From: an uncultured Actinomycetes bacterium
GTDB lineage: Bacteria > Actinomycetota > Actinomycetes > Nanopelagicales > Nanopelagicaceae
Direction: 5' to 3'
Assembly (NCBI GenBank): GCA_903838295.1
Contig: CAILXX010000017.1
Span: forward strand, 57,026-121,025
Length of the DNA stretch: 64,000 nt
The notes under the pieces: model-generated
Seen by the model: the letters and a program-made list of their open reading frames with translations, nothing else
What the model was told of the DNA's origin: nothing
Database searches by the model: none
Shown here: positions 10,788 through 23,273 of the stretch, piece after piece
Position numbering within the stretch: the stretch's first letter is position 1
How the letters are laid out: the number at the start of each line of letters is the position of its first letter
Position numbers and translations under genes: made by a program

Positions 10788-11615
10788 TTATTCTCCCTTT
10801 ACTTCTGCTGCTGGAGCTGACTCTTCAGGAGTGGCTTCGGCAGGGGTTGCGATCAAATCTTTCTCCCAATCAGCCAATGGCTCATCGGTTACTGCAGGTG
10901 CGACCTTGTCCGCAAGAGCTGCCGCAGCAGCGGAGCGTGCGGCAAGACCTGCGACAGCAGCATCTGCAATAACGCGAGTAAGCAAGCCGATTGAACGGAT
11001 CGCATCATCGTTACCTGGGATCTTGTAGTCAACTTCATCTGGATCACAGTTTGTATCCAAAATTGCGACGACTGGAATTCCCAACTTGTGTGCTTCTGCA
11101 ACAGCAAGGTGTTCTTTCTTAGTATCGACAACCCAAATCGCGCTAGGCAACTTTGTCATGTTACGAATACCTTCAAGGTTCTTGGTCAACTTTTCGCGTT
11201 CACGGCGAAGAACCAAGAGCTCCTTCTTAGTCAAAACTTGATCGTTCTTTGTTTCAAGGAGCTCGAGCTCCTTGAGGCGCTGAATGCGCTTGTACACAGT
11301 TGGGAAGTTGGTGAGCATTCCGCCAAGCCAACGTTCGGTGACATAAGGCATTCCAACACGAGCTGACTGCTCGATGATTGGGACATGTGCCTGCTTCTTT
11401 GTGCCAACGAAAAGAATATGACCACCTTTAGCGACCGTATCCTTAATGAATTCGTAGGCTGAATCAATCAACCCAAGAGATTGTTGGATATCGATGATGT
11501 AGATGCCATTGCGCTCAGCGAAAATATAGCGCTTCATCTTTGGATTCCAACGACGCGTCTGATGTCCAAAATGGACTCCGCTGTCGAGGAGTTCTCGCAT
11601 TGTTACAACCGCCAT
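10788..11615 (-). CDS. rpsB: 30S ribosomal protein uS2
   Basis: Small-subunit protein S2. Length is 275 residues. The N-terminus [20 protein letters not shown] and the segments [11 protein letters not shown] and [12 protein letters not shown] are diagnostic. The C-terminal 45 residues are Ala/Glu/Pro-rich low-complexity sequence, a common actinobacterial extension. The upstream region contains two strong hairpins (annotated separately). Confidence 0.98.
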   Translation of the reverse strand: MAVVTMRELLDSGVHFGHQTRRWNPKMKRYIFAERNGIYIIDIQQSLGLIDSAYEFIKDTVAKGGHILFVGTKKQAHVPIIEQSARVGMPYVTERWLGGMLTNFPTVYKRIQRLKELELLETKNDQVLTKKELLVLRREREKLTKNLEGIRNMTKLPSAIWVVDTKKEHLAVAEAHKLGIPVVAILDTNCDPDEVDYKIPGNDDAIRSIGLLTRVIADAAVAGLAARSAAAAALADKVAPAVTDEPLADWEKDLIATPAEATPEESAPAAEVKGE

Positions 11616-11632
11616 GGCGGGTTCTCCTTTAT

Positions 11633-11683
11633 TGCATGCAGTTGCGCATGCACTCGGTTGACGAACGAACGGGGTGTTCGTTC
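11633..11683 (-). promoter_or_regulatory. rpsB 5' leader with two perfect hairpins
   Basis: Between xerC and rpsB (11616-11831) there is no gene. Close to the rpsB start lie two perfect stem-loops: TGCATGC/GCATGCA with a 6-base loop (11633-11652), and GAACGAAC/GTTCGTTC with a 5-base loop (11663-11683). Neither is followed by a T-run in the rpsB direction, so they are not classical terminators. Ribosomal protein S2 autoregulates its operon through the leader in other bacteria, so an S2-responsive leader is a reasonable inference but is not shown by sequence alone. Confidence 0.5.
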
Positions 11684-11831
11684 CCTAGCATCAGGACACC
11701 GACTTATTTTTCAATAAGACCGAAATGGTTTCTAACGTGATTCAAGAATCTCATTAGCTTGATGCGTGAAGTCAGATCTTGCGATCTGCTGGGGTAATTC
11801 TAGGGGAGAAATTTCTCTCCAAAATCCACGG

Positions 11832-12731
11832 CTAAGCGCGCGGGTGAGCGTCCTTAAAGGCCTTATGGAGCCGCTCCGGTGAGACATGGGTGTAAATCTG
11901 GGTGGTGGCAAGGGAAGAGTGCCCCAGAATTTCTTGAACGGTACGCAGATCCGCTCCCCCTTCGAGCAGATGAGTTGCCGCAGTGTGCCGCAGGCCATGG
12001 GGTCCCATTTTTGAACCGATAGCGGACATCGCATCATAAACAATCTCTCGAACAGTACGCTGATCGATTCGATTTCCTCGCGATCCTAAGAAAACTGCGT
12101 TACCAGATTTTTCATTGACTAGTTGGGGCCTTGCCACAGTCAAATAATTATTCAAGGCTCTCATTGCTGGGATTCCAATCGGAACTACACGTTCCTTGGA
12201 TCCCTTACCCAGCACCTGCAAAGTTTTTCGGTCATGATCAATCGAACGAATATCTAGGCCACATAGTTCGGAAACTCGGGCGCCGCTGGCGTACAAGATT
12301 TCTAGCATCGCAAGATTGCGAATTGTCAGAGGGGTCGGTTCTTCATCAGCGCGCGTCTGCAAACTTGCAATGACGGTTTCGGTATCGGCAATATCTAATA
12401 CTTCTGGCAAAGTGCGATGTGGTTTTGGAATTGCTAAATCTGCGCCAAGATCACTTTTAATCCAGCCCTGACTTGCAGCCCAATACGTAAATGCACGGAT
12501 CGATACAATTCGCCGAGCCATGGTTGCGCGCGAAACCCCCGTGCTCTGCAAATTAGCTAGCCACGAACGAATATGAGTTAGCTCTAGCTCCGAAAATTCT
12601 TCGATCTTCATTTTCTCTAGATGCTTAAGGAACGATTCTAAATCGCTCACATATCCCTTGACCGAATTTTCGGCCAGATTTCGAACCAAAACGAGGTGCT
12701 CTTCGTACTTAGCAATTAGCTCGGCACTCAT
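11832..12731 (-). CDS. xerC: Tyrosine recombinase XerC
   Basis: Site-specific recombinase that, with XerD, resolves chromosome dimers at dif. Length is 299 residues. The N-terminal SAM-like core-binding domain covers residues 1-90. Catalytic residues are R152 (SGARVSEL), K176, H245 and R248 (HGLR), H271 (LGHSS) and nucleophile Y280. It lies just upstream of rpsB, its usual place in actinobacteria, and 18 bp downstream of cimA. This context separates it from phage integrases such as the one at 59858. Confidence 0.93.
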   Translation of the reverse strand: MSAELIAKYEEHLVLVRNLAENSVKGYVSDLESFLKHLEKMKIEEFSELELTHIRSWLANLQSTGVSRATMARRIVSIRAFTYWAASQGWIKSDLGADLAIPKPHRTLPEVLDIADTETVIASLQTRADEEPTPLTIRNLAMLEILYASGARVSELCGLDIRSIDHDRKTLQVLGKGSKERVVPIGIPAMRALNNYLTVARPQLVNEKSGNAVFLGSRGNRIDQRTVREIVYDAMSAIGSKMGPHGLRHTAATHLLEGGADLRTVQEILGHSSLATTQIYTHVSPERLHKAFKDAHPRA

Positions 12732-12749
12732 GGATCTGAGATTACTCTT

Positions 12750-14339
12750 TTATTCTGGCTTTCGTCCTTGACGCAACAGACCGTACGTAACTGCATCTTC
12801 TAGCGCCATGGCAGAAGCGGCAATTACGTTCTCATGGACACCAACAGTCGTCCAAGAACCATCGCCATCGGTGGTCTCTACCAGAACACGGGTTACCGCC
12901 CCAGTCCCTAGTCGGCCTTCCAAAATGCGAACTTTGTAATCCGTGAGTTCTAGCTTTTCAAGTTCTGGATAAAATTTCTTGAGTCCGGTGCGAAGCGCTG
13001 TATCAATTGCGTTTACTGGGCCGTTACCAAAACCTTCAGTGACAATCTTCTCACCGTGCGCGCGCAACGTCACCGAAGCGCGAGATGCCACGCCACCGTT
13101 AGCGTCACCATCAACGGTCGTCTGCCAATCTTCGATGGTGAAGAAATTAGCGCGCTTTCCGGCGATCTCTTCTCGTAGTAACAGCTCGAAGGAGGCATCA
13201 GCCGCTTCAAAGGTAAATCCGCGGGATTCCATCTCTTTCACTCGTTCTACTACGCGAGATACAACTTCTTTGTCCCCGCCCAAATCGATCCCGAGTTCTT
13301 TGGACTTCAATTCAATTGATGCCCGCCCAGCCATCTCTGAGACCAACATCCGCATATCGTTACCAACGCTAGAAGGATCTTCATGTTGGTACATGGCAGG
13401 ATCAACCTTGATCGCACTTGCATGCAGTCCGGCTTTATGAGCAAATGCGGATACCCCGACATATGGCTGGCGCGCACTTGGCGCAACGTTGGTGACTTCG
13501 GCAACGGCATGAGAAATTCGGAATGATTCACGAAGTGCACCAACCGGCAAGACCGGCTTCTTCATTTTTAATTCTAAGTTCGCAATGATGCTTACTAGAT
13601 CAGCATTACCCGTACGTTCGCCGTATCCGTTAAGGGTTCCCTGAACATGGGTCACTCCAGCAGTAATAGCCGCGAGCGAATTAGCAATCGCACAGCCCGT
13701 GTCATTGTGGCAATGAATTCCAAGCCTTGCTGAAGAAGCAAGTAGGACATCATTGACTACATCAGAAAGTTCGGTTGGTAGCATTCCGCCATTTGTATCG
13801 CACAAAGCTATGACATCGGCGCCTGATTCTGCGGCTACACGTACTACTTCTAGAGCGTATGCACGATTGGATCGGTAGCCATCAAAAAAATGCTCAGCAT
13901 CAAGAAATACTCGCTGACCACCATCTCGTAAAAATTTGATAGAGCTTCGGATCATCTCAAGGTTCTCATCAAGGTTGGTCTTCAAGGCAAGATCGACATG
14001 GCGATCGTGACTTTTGGCAACCAAAGTGACCACCGGCGCAGCAGAATCCTGCAACGCGCGTAGCAAAATATCATCTGCAGCTTTTACGCCGGGGCGCCTT
14101 GTGGCCCCAAATGCAACAAAAGTAGCGTTCTTTAATTTGAGTTCAGTCTGTGCCATTTTAAAGAATTCAGTATCTTTGGGGTTAGCTCCGGGCCATCCGC
14201 CTTCGATAAATCCAACGCCAAGATCATCTAGATGCCGAGCAATGACAATCTTGTCGTGAACTGAAAGATTGAGACCTTCTTGCTGTGCACCATCACGAAG
14301 TGTCGTGTCATATATATGAAATGCATCAGATACTGGCAT
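12750..14339 (-). CDS. cimA: (R)-citramalate synthase
   Basis: Condenses pyruvate and acetyl-CoA to citramalate, opening a threonine-independent route to 2-oxobutyrate and isoleucine. Length is 529 residues. The N-terminal HMGL-like barrel starts with IYDTTLRDGAQQEG and includes the metal-binding LGIHCHNDTGCAIANS. The C-terminal LeuA-type regulatory domain follows, suggesting feedback control by an amino acid. The family resembles 2-isopropylmalate synthase, but the EGGWPGANPKDTEFF segment is typical of the CimA type. Its ATG overlaps the ilvE stop (TGATG), giving tight coupling in the BCAA operon. Confidence 0.9.
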   Translation of the reverse strand: MPVSDAFHIYDTTLRDGAQQEGLNLSVHDKIVIARHLDDLGVGFIEGGWPGANPKDTEFFKMAQTELKLKNATFVAFGATRRPGVKAADDILLRALQDSAAPVVTLVAKSHDRHVDLALKTNLDENLEMIRSSIKFLRDGGQRVFLDAEHFFDGYRSNRAYALEVVRVAAESGADVIALCDTNGGMLPTELSDVVNDVLLASSARLGIHCHNDTGCAIANSLAAITAGVTHVQGTLNGYGERTGNADLVSIIANLELKMKKPVLPVGALRESFRISHAVAEVTNVAPSARQPYVGVSAFAHKAGLHASAIKVDPAMYQHEDPSSVGNDMRMLVSEMAGRASIELKSKELGIDLGGDKEVVSRVVERVKEMESRGFTFEAADASFELLLREEIAGKRANFFTIEDWQTTVDGDANGGVASRASVTLRAHGEKIVTEGFGNGPVNAIDTALRTGLKKFYPELEKLELTDYKVRILEGRLGTGAVTRVLVETTDGDGSWTTVGVHENVIAASAMALEDAVTYGLLRQGRKPE

Positions 14340-15424
14340 CAGATAACTCTCTTGTTCCAGCCGTGCTTATCTTCAATTGTGCCGTGTTGAATGCCAAGCA
14401 GAGTTTCGCGGATCTGCATCGTGATAGGACCGGGATTTCCGTCACCTGTAGTCCATGTACCTTGCGTGCTTTTTGCAGAACCAACGGGGGAAACCACTGC
14501 TGCAGTACCGCAAGCAAAGATCTCTGTAATTTCGCCACTTGCTACGCCATCGCGCCAATCATCAATAGAAATCATTCCTTCTTCAACTTTGTAGCCCAAA
14601 TCTTTTGCAACAGAAAGAATTGAATCGCGTGTGATTCCTGCTAATAAAGTGCCAGTCAATTTTGGAGTGAGGACCGTTGCCTCCTTACCCTTGCCTTTGA
14701 TGAAGTACAGGTTCATTCCACCCATCTCTTCAATCCAACGGCGTTCGGTTGCATCGAGCCAGACAACTTGATCGCACCCTTCTGCTGCGGCCTGCTTCTG
14801 TGCCAATAACGAGCCCGCATAATTGCCACCAAATTTTGCAGCGCCAGTACCACCCGGTGCGGCACGCACATACTCGGTGGAAATCCAAACATTAACCGCC
14901 TTATTGGGATTGAAATACGCAGATGCCGGAGTCGTTATAACCATATACGTGGCGTGGTTACTTGGACGCACGCCAAGACCAACTTCGCTAGCGAACATGA
15001 ATGGGCGGATATACAGGGATTCACCAATATTTTGTGGAACCCACTTGTGATCTTGCTTCACAAGGGCTTCGACCGTTGCAACAAAATCTTCTGTATCAAG
15101 TTCTGGCAAAGCCAACCGGGCGGCACTTCGACGAAAGCGTTCAGCATTTGCTACCGGACGAAAAAGGCTGACTCCACCATCTGGTTGGCAATACGCTTTT
15201 AGTCCTTCAAAGATTTCTTGACCATAATGAAGAACAGAAGTTGCTGGATCAATAGAAATCGGGCCATACGCCTTGAGTTCTGCATCTTCCCAACCCGTTG
15301 TCTCGCTCCATTCCGCTACAACCAAATTATCGGTGTAGTACTTTCCAAAACCACCAGCGGCGATTTTGGTGGCACGACCAGAATCAGATTCTGGATTCGG
15401 GTTTGGATTGAGGTGAATTTTCAT
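14339..15424 (-). CDS. ilvE: Branched-chain amino acid aminotransferase
   Basis: PLP enzyme performing the last transamination for valine, leucine and isoleucine. Length is 361 residues, typical for the class with an N-terminal extension. Visible motifs are HYGQEIFEGLKAY, the catalytic Lys region GAAKFGGNYAGS, and EEMGGMNLYFI. It abuts leuB (TAAATG) and overlaps cimA by one base, so it is an internal gene of the BCAA operon. Confidence 0.96.
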   Translation of the reverse strand: MKIHLNPNPNPESDSGRATKIAAGGFGKYYTDNLVVAEWSETTGWEDAELKAYGPISIDPATSVLHYGQEIFEGLKAYCQPDGGVSLFRPVANAERFRRSAARLALPELDTEDFVATVEALVKQDHKWVPQNIGESLYIRPFMFASEVGLGVRPSNHATYMVITTPASAYFNPNKAVNVWISTEYVRAAPGGTGAAKFGGNYAGSLLAQKQAAAEGCDQVVWLDATERRWIEEMGGMNLYFIKGKGKEATVLTPKLTGTLLAGITRDSILSVAKDLGYKVEEGMISIDDWRDGVASGEITEIFACGTAAVVSPVGSAKSTQGTWTTGDGNPGPITMQIRETLLGIQHGTIEDKHGWNKRVI

Positions 15425-16458
15425 TTAGATAGCTCCTGCCAACGCATCACCTATTTGAACTGTGCTTCGCTTGGAATCACCACGTGTAAGTAAATCCGCT
15501 GCTACAACACGTTCTACATCCGCTGCTGCTTGCGCTTCACCAAGGTGAGCAAGCAACATAGCAATCGACATGACCGTAGCTGTTGGATCGGCTAGCGACT
15601 TTCCTGCAATATCTGGCGCGGAACCATGAACGGGTTCAAACATAGAAGGGAATTCACGTGTTGGATTGATATTGCCAGAAGCGGCCAAACCGATTCCACC
15701 GCAGATAGCAGCTGCAATATCGGTGATGATGTCACCGAATAGATTATCTGTAACAACTACATCAAAGCGTTCAGGGTTGGTAACAAAGAACATCGATGCT
15801 GCGTCAACGTGTAAGTAATCTGTCGTGATATCGGGAAATTCTTTAGCTATTTCGTTAAATGTCCGAGTCCATAGCCCGCCAGAGTAAACCAGGACATTGT
15901 TCTTATGAACCAGGGTCAACTTCTTGCGAGGCCGACTTGCGGCACGAGCAAACGCATCGCGAATGACGCGCTCTGCGCCACGTCGAGTATTCAGAGATTC
16001 TTCAACGGCTATTTCGTTCGCGGTACCAAGTGCCAGGTTTCCGCCAGCGCCAGCGTATGGACCTTCGGTTCCTTCACGAACCACAATAAAATCAAAGGGT
16101 TCCTTAGTTGCTAGCGGAGATTTAACCCCGGCATGCAACTTTGCTGGTCGCAAATTTACATATTGATCAAAGGCAAAACGCAACTTAAGCAGCAAACCTC
16201 GCTCTAAGACGCCGCTAGGTACAGTTGGATCGCCAACAGCACCAAGCAAAATTACATCTGCTTTGGCAATCTTTGCCATAGTGTCATCATTAAGAACTTC
16301 ACCGGTAGCATGCCATTGCGCGGCACCAAGGTTGTAAGGAATCTTGTTAAATGTCAGCGAGTGTTTTGATGCCACTTTGTCCAGGACTTTGAGACCTTCA
16401 GCCACAACTTCTGGACCTATTCCATCGCCAGCGATAATTGCTAAGTCAAATTTTTTCA

Positions 16459-16459
<1 letters not shown>
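15425..16459 (-). CDS. leuB: 3-isopropylmalate dehydrogenase
   Basis: NAD-dependent decarboxylating dehydrogenase of leucine synthesis; in organisms with CimA it also oxidises methylmalate towards 2-oxobutyrate. Length is 344 residues. Motifs are [29 protein letters not shown], and [14 protein letters not shown] with the NAD site. leuA and leuCD are not in the window. Its ATG overlaps the serA stop (TAATG). Confidence 0.94.
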
Positions 16460-19105
<2,646 letters not shown>

Positions 19106-19606
19106 TTAGAGAGAACTTGTTCCAGGTTTTAGTCCGCGCTCCATTGCGACGAGACCAGATTGAACTAACTCTTTAATTCCATACGGCTCTAGAACTCGGA
19201 GCAACGCATGAATTTTTTCACTATTTCCGGTCGCTTCGATGGTCACGGCATCTTGTGCAACGTCGACTACCTTGGCGCGGAAAAGTTGTGCAGTCTCTAA
19301 TACCTGCGACCGAGTTTCAGGAGATGTATTGACCTTTACAAGCAGTAATTCACGCTGAACTGATGCGATCGGATCTAGCTCGGTGATGCTCAGTACGTTG
19401 ATCAACTTATTAGTCTGCGCAATAACTTGCTGTAATGCGTGGCCTTCTACGGTGATCACGATTGTCATACGAGATATATTCGAATCTTCGGTTGGGCCAA
19501 CCGCCAAGGATTCAATGTTGTATCCGCGACGTGAAAATAATGCGGCGATACGTGCCAAAACTCCTGGACTGTTTTCGACAAGAACTGAAAGTGTATGAGT
19601 AGCCAT
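19106..19606 (-). CDS. ilvN: Acetolactate synthase small (regulatory) subunit
   Basis: ACT-domain regulatory subunit that confers valine feedback on IlvB. Length is 166 residues, the usual size. The N-terminal ACT core reads VLVENSPGVLARIAALFSRR, and the C-terminal half matches the ALS small-subunit domain. Its ATG overlaps the ilvB stop by one base, which fits equimolar production of the two subunits. Confidence 0.97.
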   Translation of the reverse strand: MATHTLSVLVENSPGVLARIAALFSRRGYNIESLAVGPTEDSNISRMTIVITVEGHALQQVIAQTNKLINVLSITELDPIASVQRELLLVKVNTSPETRSQVLETAQLFRAKVVDVAQDAVTIEATGNSEKIHALLRVLEPYGIKELVQSGLVAMERGLKPGTSSL

Positions 19607-21345
19607 TACAACTCCTGTGAATCCCAGATAGGGGCCATAGATTTCGCTACAACGATGTCATCATTGGATGCACCAGCGGCAACCATAGGCCAGACCATGG
19701 CATCGCGATGCACATTGAAATCAATCACAACGGGACGATCATTGATTGCCATCGCCTCTTGGATTACGCGGTCGACATCTTCTTTGGTCTCGCACCGAAG
19801 ACCAACGCAACCCATAGCTTCAGCAAGCATCTTGAAGTCTGGGACTCGGTGTGAATGCAGATCAGTATTTGAAAAGCGTGAGTTGTAGAACAAGGTCTGC
19901 CACTGGCGAACCATTCCCAAAGATTCGTTATTGATGATTGCAACCTTGATCGGAATATTATTAAGCGCGCAGGTTACTAACTCCTGATTTGTCATTTGGA
20001 AACATCCGTCACCATCGATTGCCCAAACGGTTGCACCCGGCAATCCAACTTTTGCACCCATGGCCGCGGGAACCGCATAACCCATGGTTCCTAAGCCACC
20101 CGAATTAAGCCAAGTCCTTGGATTTTCATAACTAACAAATTGCGATGCCCACATTTGGTGTTGACCGACCCCGGCAACATAAATTGCGTCAGGACCAGCA
20201 ATTTTTCCGATCCGCTCAATGACATATTGCGGCGAAAGCGAACCATCGCTTGGTTGGTCATAACCCAGAGGGAATTTATTCAGCCACCCATTGCACTGCT
20301 TCCACCAGTCAGCAATATCTGGCTTCGCTTTCTTGAAAGCTTTTTCAACTTCGATTTGCAGCGCATTAATTGTATTTTTAAGGTCACCGATTAAAGCGAC
20401 ATCGGCCTGCCGAACTTTCCCGATTTCTGCAGGGTCAATATCCGCATGAATAATCTTGGCATTTGGTGCGAACGAAGAAACTTGCCCAGTAACCCGATCA
20501 TCAAATCTAGCGCCAAGCGTGATTAATAAATCGGCCTTCTGTAGAGCAGTCACGGCAGCAACAGTGCCATGCATTCCTGGCATACCTAAATGTTGTTTGT
20601 GGCTATCAGGGAAGGCTCCGCGCGCCATCAAAGTTGTGACAACCGGAGCACCAGTAAATTCTGCAAGCTTCAAGAGCTCCTTCGAAGCATCAGATTTAAT
20701 TAATCCACCACCGACATAAAAAACTGGTTGCTTAGCTTCTGCAATTAAATTAACTGCAGCGACCACTTCGGAATTGGCAGGATTTAAAATTGGGTTATAG
20801 CCAGGAAGTATCACTTCACTTGGCCAATTAAATGTTGTCATCTTCTGCAGCGCATCTTTAGAGATATCAACAAGAACCGCACCTGGACGACCCGTGCTTG
20901 CAATGTGGAATGCGGCGGCGACCGCATTTGGAATGTCATCAGGATTTGTTATCAAGAAATTATGTTTTGTTACTGGCATCGTGATTCCACGGATATCGGC
21001 TTCCTGAAATGCATCAGTGCCGATCGCGCTGGATGAAACTTGACCGGTGATGGCAACAATTGGAACAGAATCCATTTGTGCATCAGCGAGCGCTGTTACA
21101 AGGTTCGTGGCGCCAGGCCCAGAAGTTGCAATACAGACTCCGACTCTGCCAGTTACTTGCGCATAACCGGTTGCGGCATGGCCAGCGCCTTGTTCATGGC
21201 GGACCAAAATATGTCTAATGGTGCTATCAAAAATTGGATCGTACGCAGGAAGAATCGCGCCACCCGGGATTCCGAACATGACGTCTACGCCAGCGTGCTC
21301 TAACGCCTTCACGAGCGACTGGGCTCCGGTGATCTGCTCTGACAT
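19606..21345 (-). CDS. ilvB: Acetolactate synthase large (catalytic) subunit
   Basis: ThDP-dependent enzyme forming acetolactate and acetohydroxybutyrate. The start is placed at ATG 21345 ([15 protein letters not shown]) because AAGGAG lies six bases upstream; an in-frame GTG 24 bases earlier has no such site. Length is 579 residues. Motifs are [15 protein letters not shown], the catalytic Glu in [15 protein letters not shown], and the ThDP-binding [16 protein letters not shown]. It is the first structural gene behind the leader peptide and attenuator, so it is probably controlled by supply of charged branched-chain tRNAs. Confidence 0.97.
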   Translation of the reverse strand: MSEQITGAQSLVKALEHAGVDVMFGIPGGAILPAYDPIFDSTIRHILVRHEQGAGHAATGYAQVTGRVGVCIATSGPGATNLVTALADAQMDSVPIVAITGQVSSSAIGTDAFQEADIRGITMPVTKHNFLITNPDDIPNAVAAAFHIASTGRPGAVLVDISKDALQKMTTFNWPSEVILPGYNPILNPANSEVVAAVNLIAEAKQPVFYVGGGLIKSDASKELLKLAEFTGAPVVTTLMARGAFPDSHKQHLGMPGMHGTVAAVTALQKADLLITLGARFDDRVTGQVSSFAPNAKIIHADIDPAEIGKVRQADVALIGDLKNTINALQIEVEKAFKKAKPDIADWWKQCNGWLNKFPLGYDQPSDGSLSPQYVIERIGKIAGPDAIYVAGVGQHQMWASQFVSYENPRTWLNSGGLGTMGYAVPAAMGAKVGLPGATVWAIDGDGCFQMTNQELVTCALNNIPIKVAIINNESLGMVRQWQTLFYNSRFSNTDLHSHRVPDFKMLAEAMGCVGLRCETKEDVDRVIQEAMAINDRPVVIDFNVHRDAMVWPMVAAGASNDDIVVAKSMAPIWDSQEL

Positions 21346-21404
21346 GTTCAACTCCTTCCTTATATACACGGCGACGATATTTGTAGTAAAAATCTTTCGC
21401 TGGT

Positions 21405-21438
21405 GAAATGAGAAACCCCTCAGTGGGAACTGAGGGGT
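21405..21438 (-). terminator. Attenuator hairpin upstream of ilvB
   Basis: The perfect inverted repeat ACCCCTCAG/CTGAGGGGT with a 6-base loop (21415-21438) is followed on the minus strand by a short T-rich stretch (TTTCTCATTTC). It lies between the leader peptide and ilvB, the position of a transcription attenuator. The U-tract is weak, so termination may be partial, as expected for an attenuator. Confidence 0.65.
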
Positions 21439-21439
21439 A

Positions 21440-21470
21440 GCGCACCATCTAGTCAGACTAGATCGCGCGC
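21440..21470 (-). promoter_or_regulatory. Pause/competitor hairpin overlapping the leader stop codon
   Basis: The perfect 7-bp repeat ATCTAGT/ACTAGAT around a 3-base loop is flanked by GCGC on both sides. The left arm, in transcript order, covers the last sense codon and the stop of the leader peptide. A ribosome stalled at the Val/Ile codons would disturb this hairpin. That is the geometry expected for ribosome-mediated attenuation, although I cannot settle the alternative pairing from sequence alone. Confidence 0.5.
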
Positions 21471-21496
21471 TCTCGAATCACCACTGATGATGTCAT
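21458..21496 (-). CDS. ilvB leader peptide (12 residues)
   Basis: A short ORF reads [12 protein letters not shown] then TAG. It carries two consecutive Val codons followed by Ile, and a final Ile just before the stop, as in branched-chain attenuator peptides. No Shine-Dalgarno is present. The ATG lies exactly where transcription should begin from the promoter at 21503-21531, so the peptide is probably translated from a leaderless RNA. Actinobacterial ilvB genes are known to have such leader peptides. The role is regulatory: stalling signals shortage of charged Val or Ile tRNA. Confidence 0.75.
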   Translation of the reverse strand: MTSSVVIRERAI

Positions 21497-21502
21497 GGCG
21501 CA

Positions 21503-21531
21503 ATTCTCGCGCGGGAAACCGCTGTAGTCAA
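21503..21531 (-). promoter_or_regulatory. Promoter of the ilvB operon
   Basis: The -35 element TTGACT (21526-21531), a 17-base spacer and the -10 element GAGAAT (21503-21508) match a housekeeping sigma promoter. Six bases separate the -10 from the leader ATG, which predicts transcription starting at the A of that ATG. It lies between the ilvD stop and the leader peptide, showing that ilvB and the genes after it can be transcribed independently of ilvD. Confidence 0.65.
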
Positions 21532-21578
21532 CCCCTGAGATATACATCTCATAATTTGAGAAGCAGGTCTCACCTGAT

Positions 21579-23264
21579 TTAACCGCAGACCGCTCCCTGA
21601 GAGGCAGATCCCACAACCTTTGAGTACTTGGCCAATACCCCACGACGATACTTGTGAGGAATTGGAGCAAAATGTTTGCGACGTTCAGTAAGTTCTGCTT
21701 CATCAACAAGTAAATCCAATGTCTTTTTCTTGATATCAATCCGGATCAGATCGCCATCTTTAATAAACGCGATCGGGCCGCCATCGACAGCTTCGGGAGC
21801 GACATGTCCAACACATAGCCCGGTGCTGCCCCCAGAGAATCGACCGTCGGTCAACAACAATGTGGACTTACCAAGACCAGCACCTTTGATTGCACCGGTG
21901 ATCATCAACATTTCGCGCATTCCAGGTCCACCCTTGGGACCCTCGTAGCGAATCACTACTGCGTCACCGGCTTTGATAGTTCCATTTTCCAAAGCGGTCA
22001 TAGCGGCCTGTTCGCGCTCAAAGACACGAGCAGGACCTTCAAAGAAATCAACGCCAACTCCAGCTGTTTTACATACAGCGCCATCTGTCGAAAGAGATCC
22101 GTGCAGGATTGTGATTCCACCACCAGCAGATAATGGATCTTTAATCGAATGCAAAACATCACCATCTGTATCGAGTGGAGTTAGTTCGGCCAAGTTCTCT
22201 GCCATAGTTTTTCCGGTGACTGTTAAACAATCTCCGTGCAAGAAGCCTGCGTCAAGAAGGGCCCTAAGTACTACTGGGATTCCACCAACGCGATCAATAT
22301 CTGTCATCACATATTTACCAAATGGTTTTAAATCGCCCAACAGTGGTGTGCGTTCACTAATGCGTTGAAAATCAGCCAAAGTTAGATCGACTTCGGCTTC
22401 ATTTGCAATCGCGAGTAAGTGCAGAACCGCATTTGTCGAACCACCCAAAGCCATCACTACTGTAATCGCATTTTCGAAAGCCTTTTTGGTCAAGATATCT
22501 CTGGCGGTAATTCCGAGGCGAATCAATTCAACAACCGCAGCGCCAGCCTTGACCGCATAATCATCACGACGACGATCAACAGATGGTGGTGAAGCAGATC
22601 CAGGAAGTGAAAGCCCAATCGCTTCTCCGACCGCTGCCATGGTGTTTGCGGTGTACATACCTCCGCATGCACCTTCGCCAGGACAAATCGCTCTTTCGAT
22701 CTCATCAACCTTCTCTTGCGTGATTAATCCACGCGCACAGGCGCCAACAGCTTCAAATGCATCAATAATTGTTACATCTTTACCATCAACCTGACCGGCG
22801 AGAGTTGATCCGGCATAAACAAATACGCTAGCAACATCGATACGGGCTGCGGCCATCATCATTCCAGGAAGTGATTTATCGCAACCGGCGAAGGTAACCA
22901 TCCCATCTAGGCGTTCGGCCTGCATCACTGTCTCTACCGAATCAGCAATAACTTCTCGTGAAACCAACGAAAAGTGCATGCCTTCGTGGCCCATAGAAAT
23001 TCCATCAGAAACCGAGATAGTTCCAAATTGCATGGGGAATCCACCTGCATCAATAACGCCTTTGCGTGATGCCTTTGCAAGGCGATCAAGAGATAAGTTG
23101 CAAGGAGTAATTTCATTCCATGACGAGGCAATACCGATCTGCGGTTTGAAGAAATCATCATCTTGCATTCCAACGGCGCGCAACATTCCGCGAGCCGGGG
23201 CACGCTCTAAGCCATCGGTGACTAATCCAGAGCGAGGCTTCATTGGGTTTTTTGGTTCAGTCAT
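21579..23264 (-). CDS. ilvD: Dihydroxy-acid dehydratase
   Basis: Iron-sulfur dehydratase, the third common step to valine and isoleucine. Length is 561 residues. Cluster cysteines are seen in [15 protein letters not shown] and [17 protein letters not shown], with the first in [10 protein letters not shown]. The C-terminal [19 protein letters not shown] is the family signature. It is upstream of the ilvB promoter, in line with gatB (10 bp gap), so it seems to belong to the gat transcript even though its function is in the BCAA pathway. Confidence 0.96.
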   Translation of the reverse strand: MTEPKNPMKPRSGLVTDGLERAPARGMLRAVGMQDDDFFKPQIGIASSWNEITPCNLSLDRLAKASRKGVIDAGGFPMQFGTISVSDGISMGHEGMHFSLVSREVIADSVETVMQAERLDGMVTFAGCDKSLPGMMMAAARIDVASVFVYAGSTLAGQVDGKDVTIIDAFEAVGACARGLITQEKVDEIERAICPGEGACGGMYTANTMAAVGEAIGLSLPGSASPPSVDRRRDDYAVKAGAAVVELIRLGITARDILTKKAFENAITVVMALGGSTNAVLHLLAIANEAEVDLTLADFQRISERTPLLGDLKPFGKYVMTDIDRVGGIPVVLRALLDAGFLHGDCLTVTGKTMAENLAELTPLDTDGDVLHSIKDPLSAGGGITILHGSLSTDGAVCKTAGVGVDFFEGPARVFEREQAAMTALENGTIKAGDAVVIRYEGPKGGPGMREMLMITGAIKGAGLGKSTLLLTDGRFSGGSTGLCVGHVAPEAVDGGPIAFIKDGDLIRIDIKKKTLDLLVDEAELTERRKHFAPIPHKYRRGVLAKYSKVVGSASQGAVCG

Positions 23265-23273
23265 GAGACGGTC

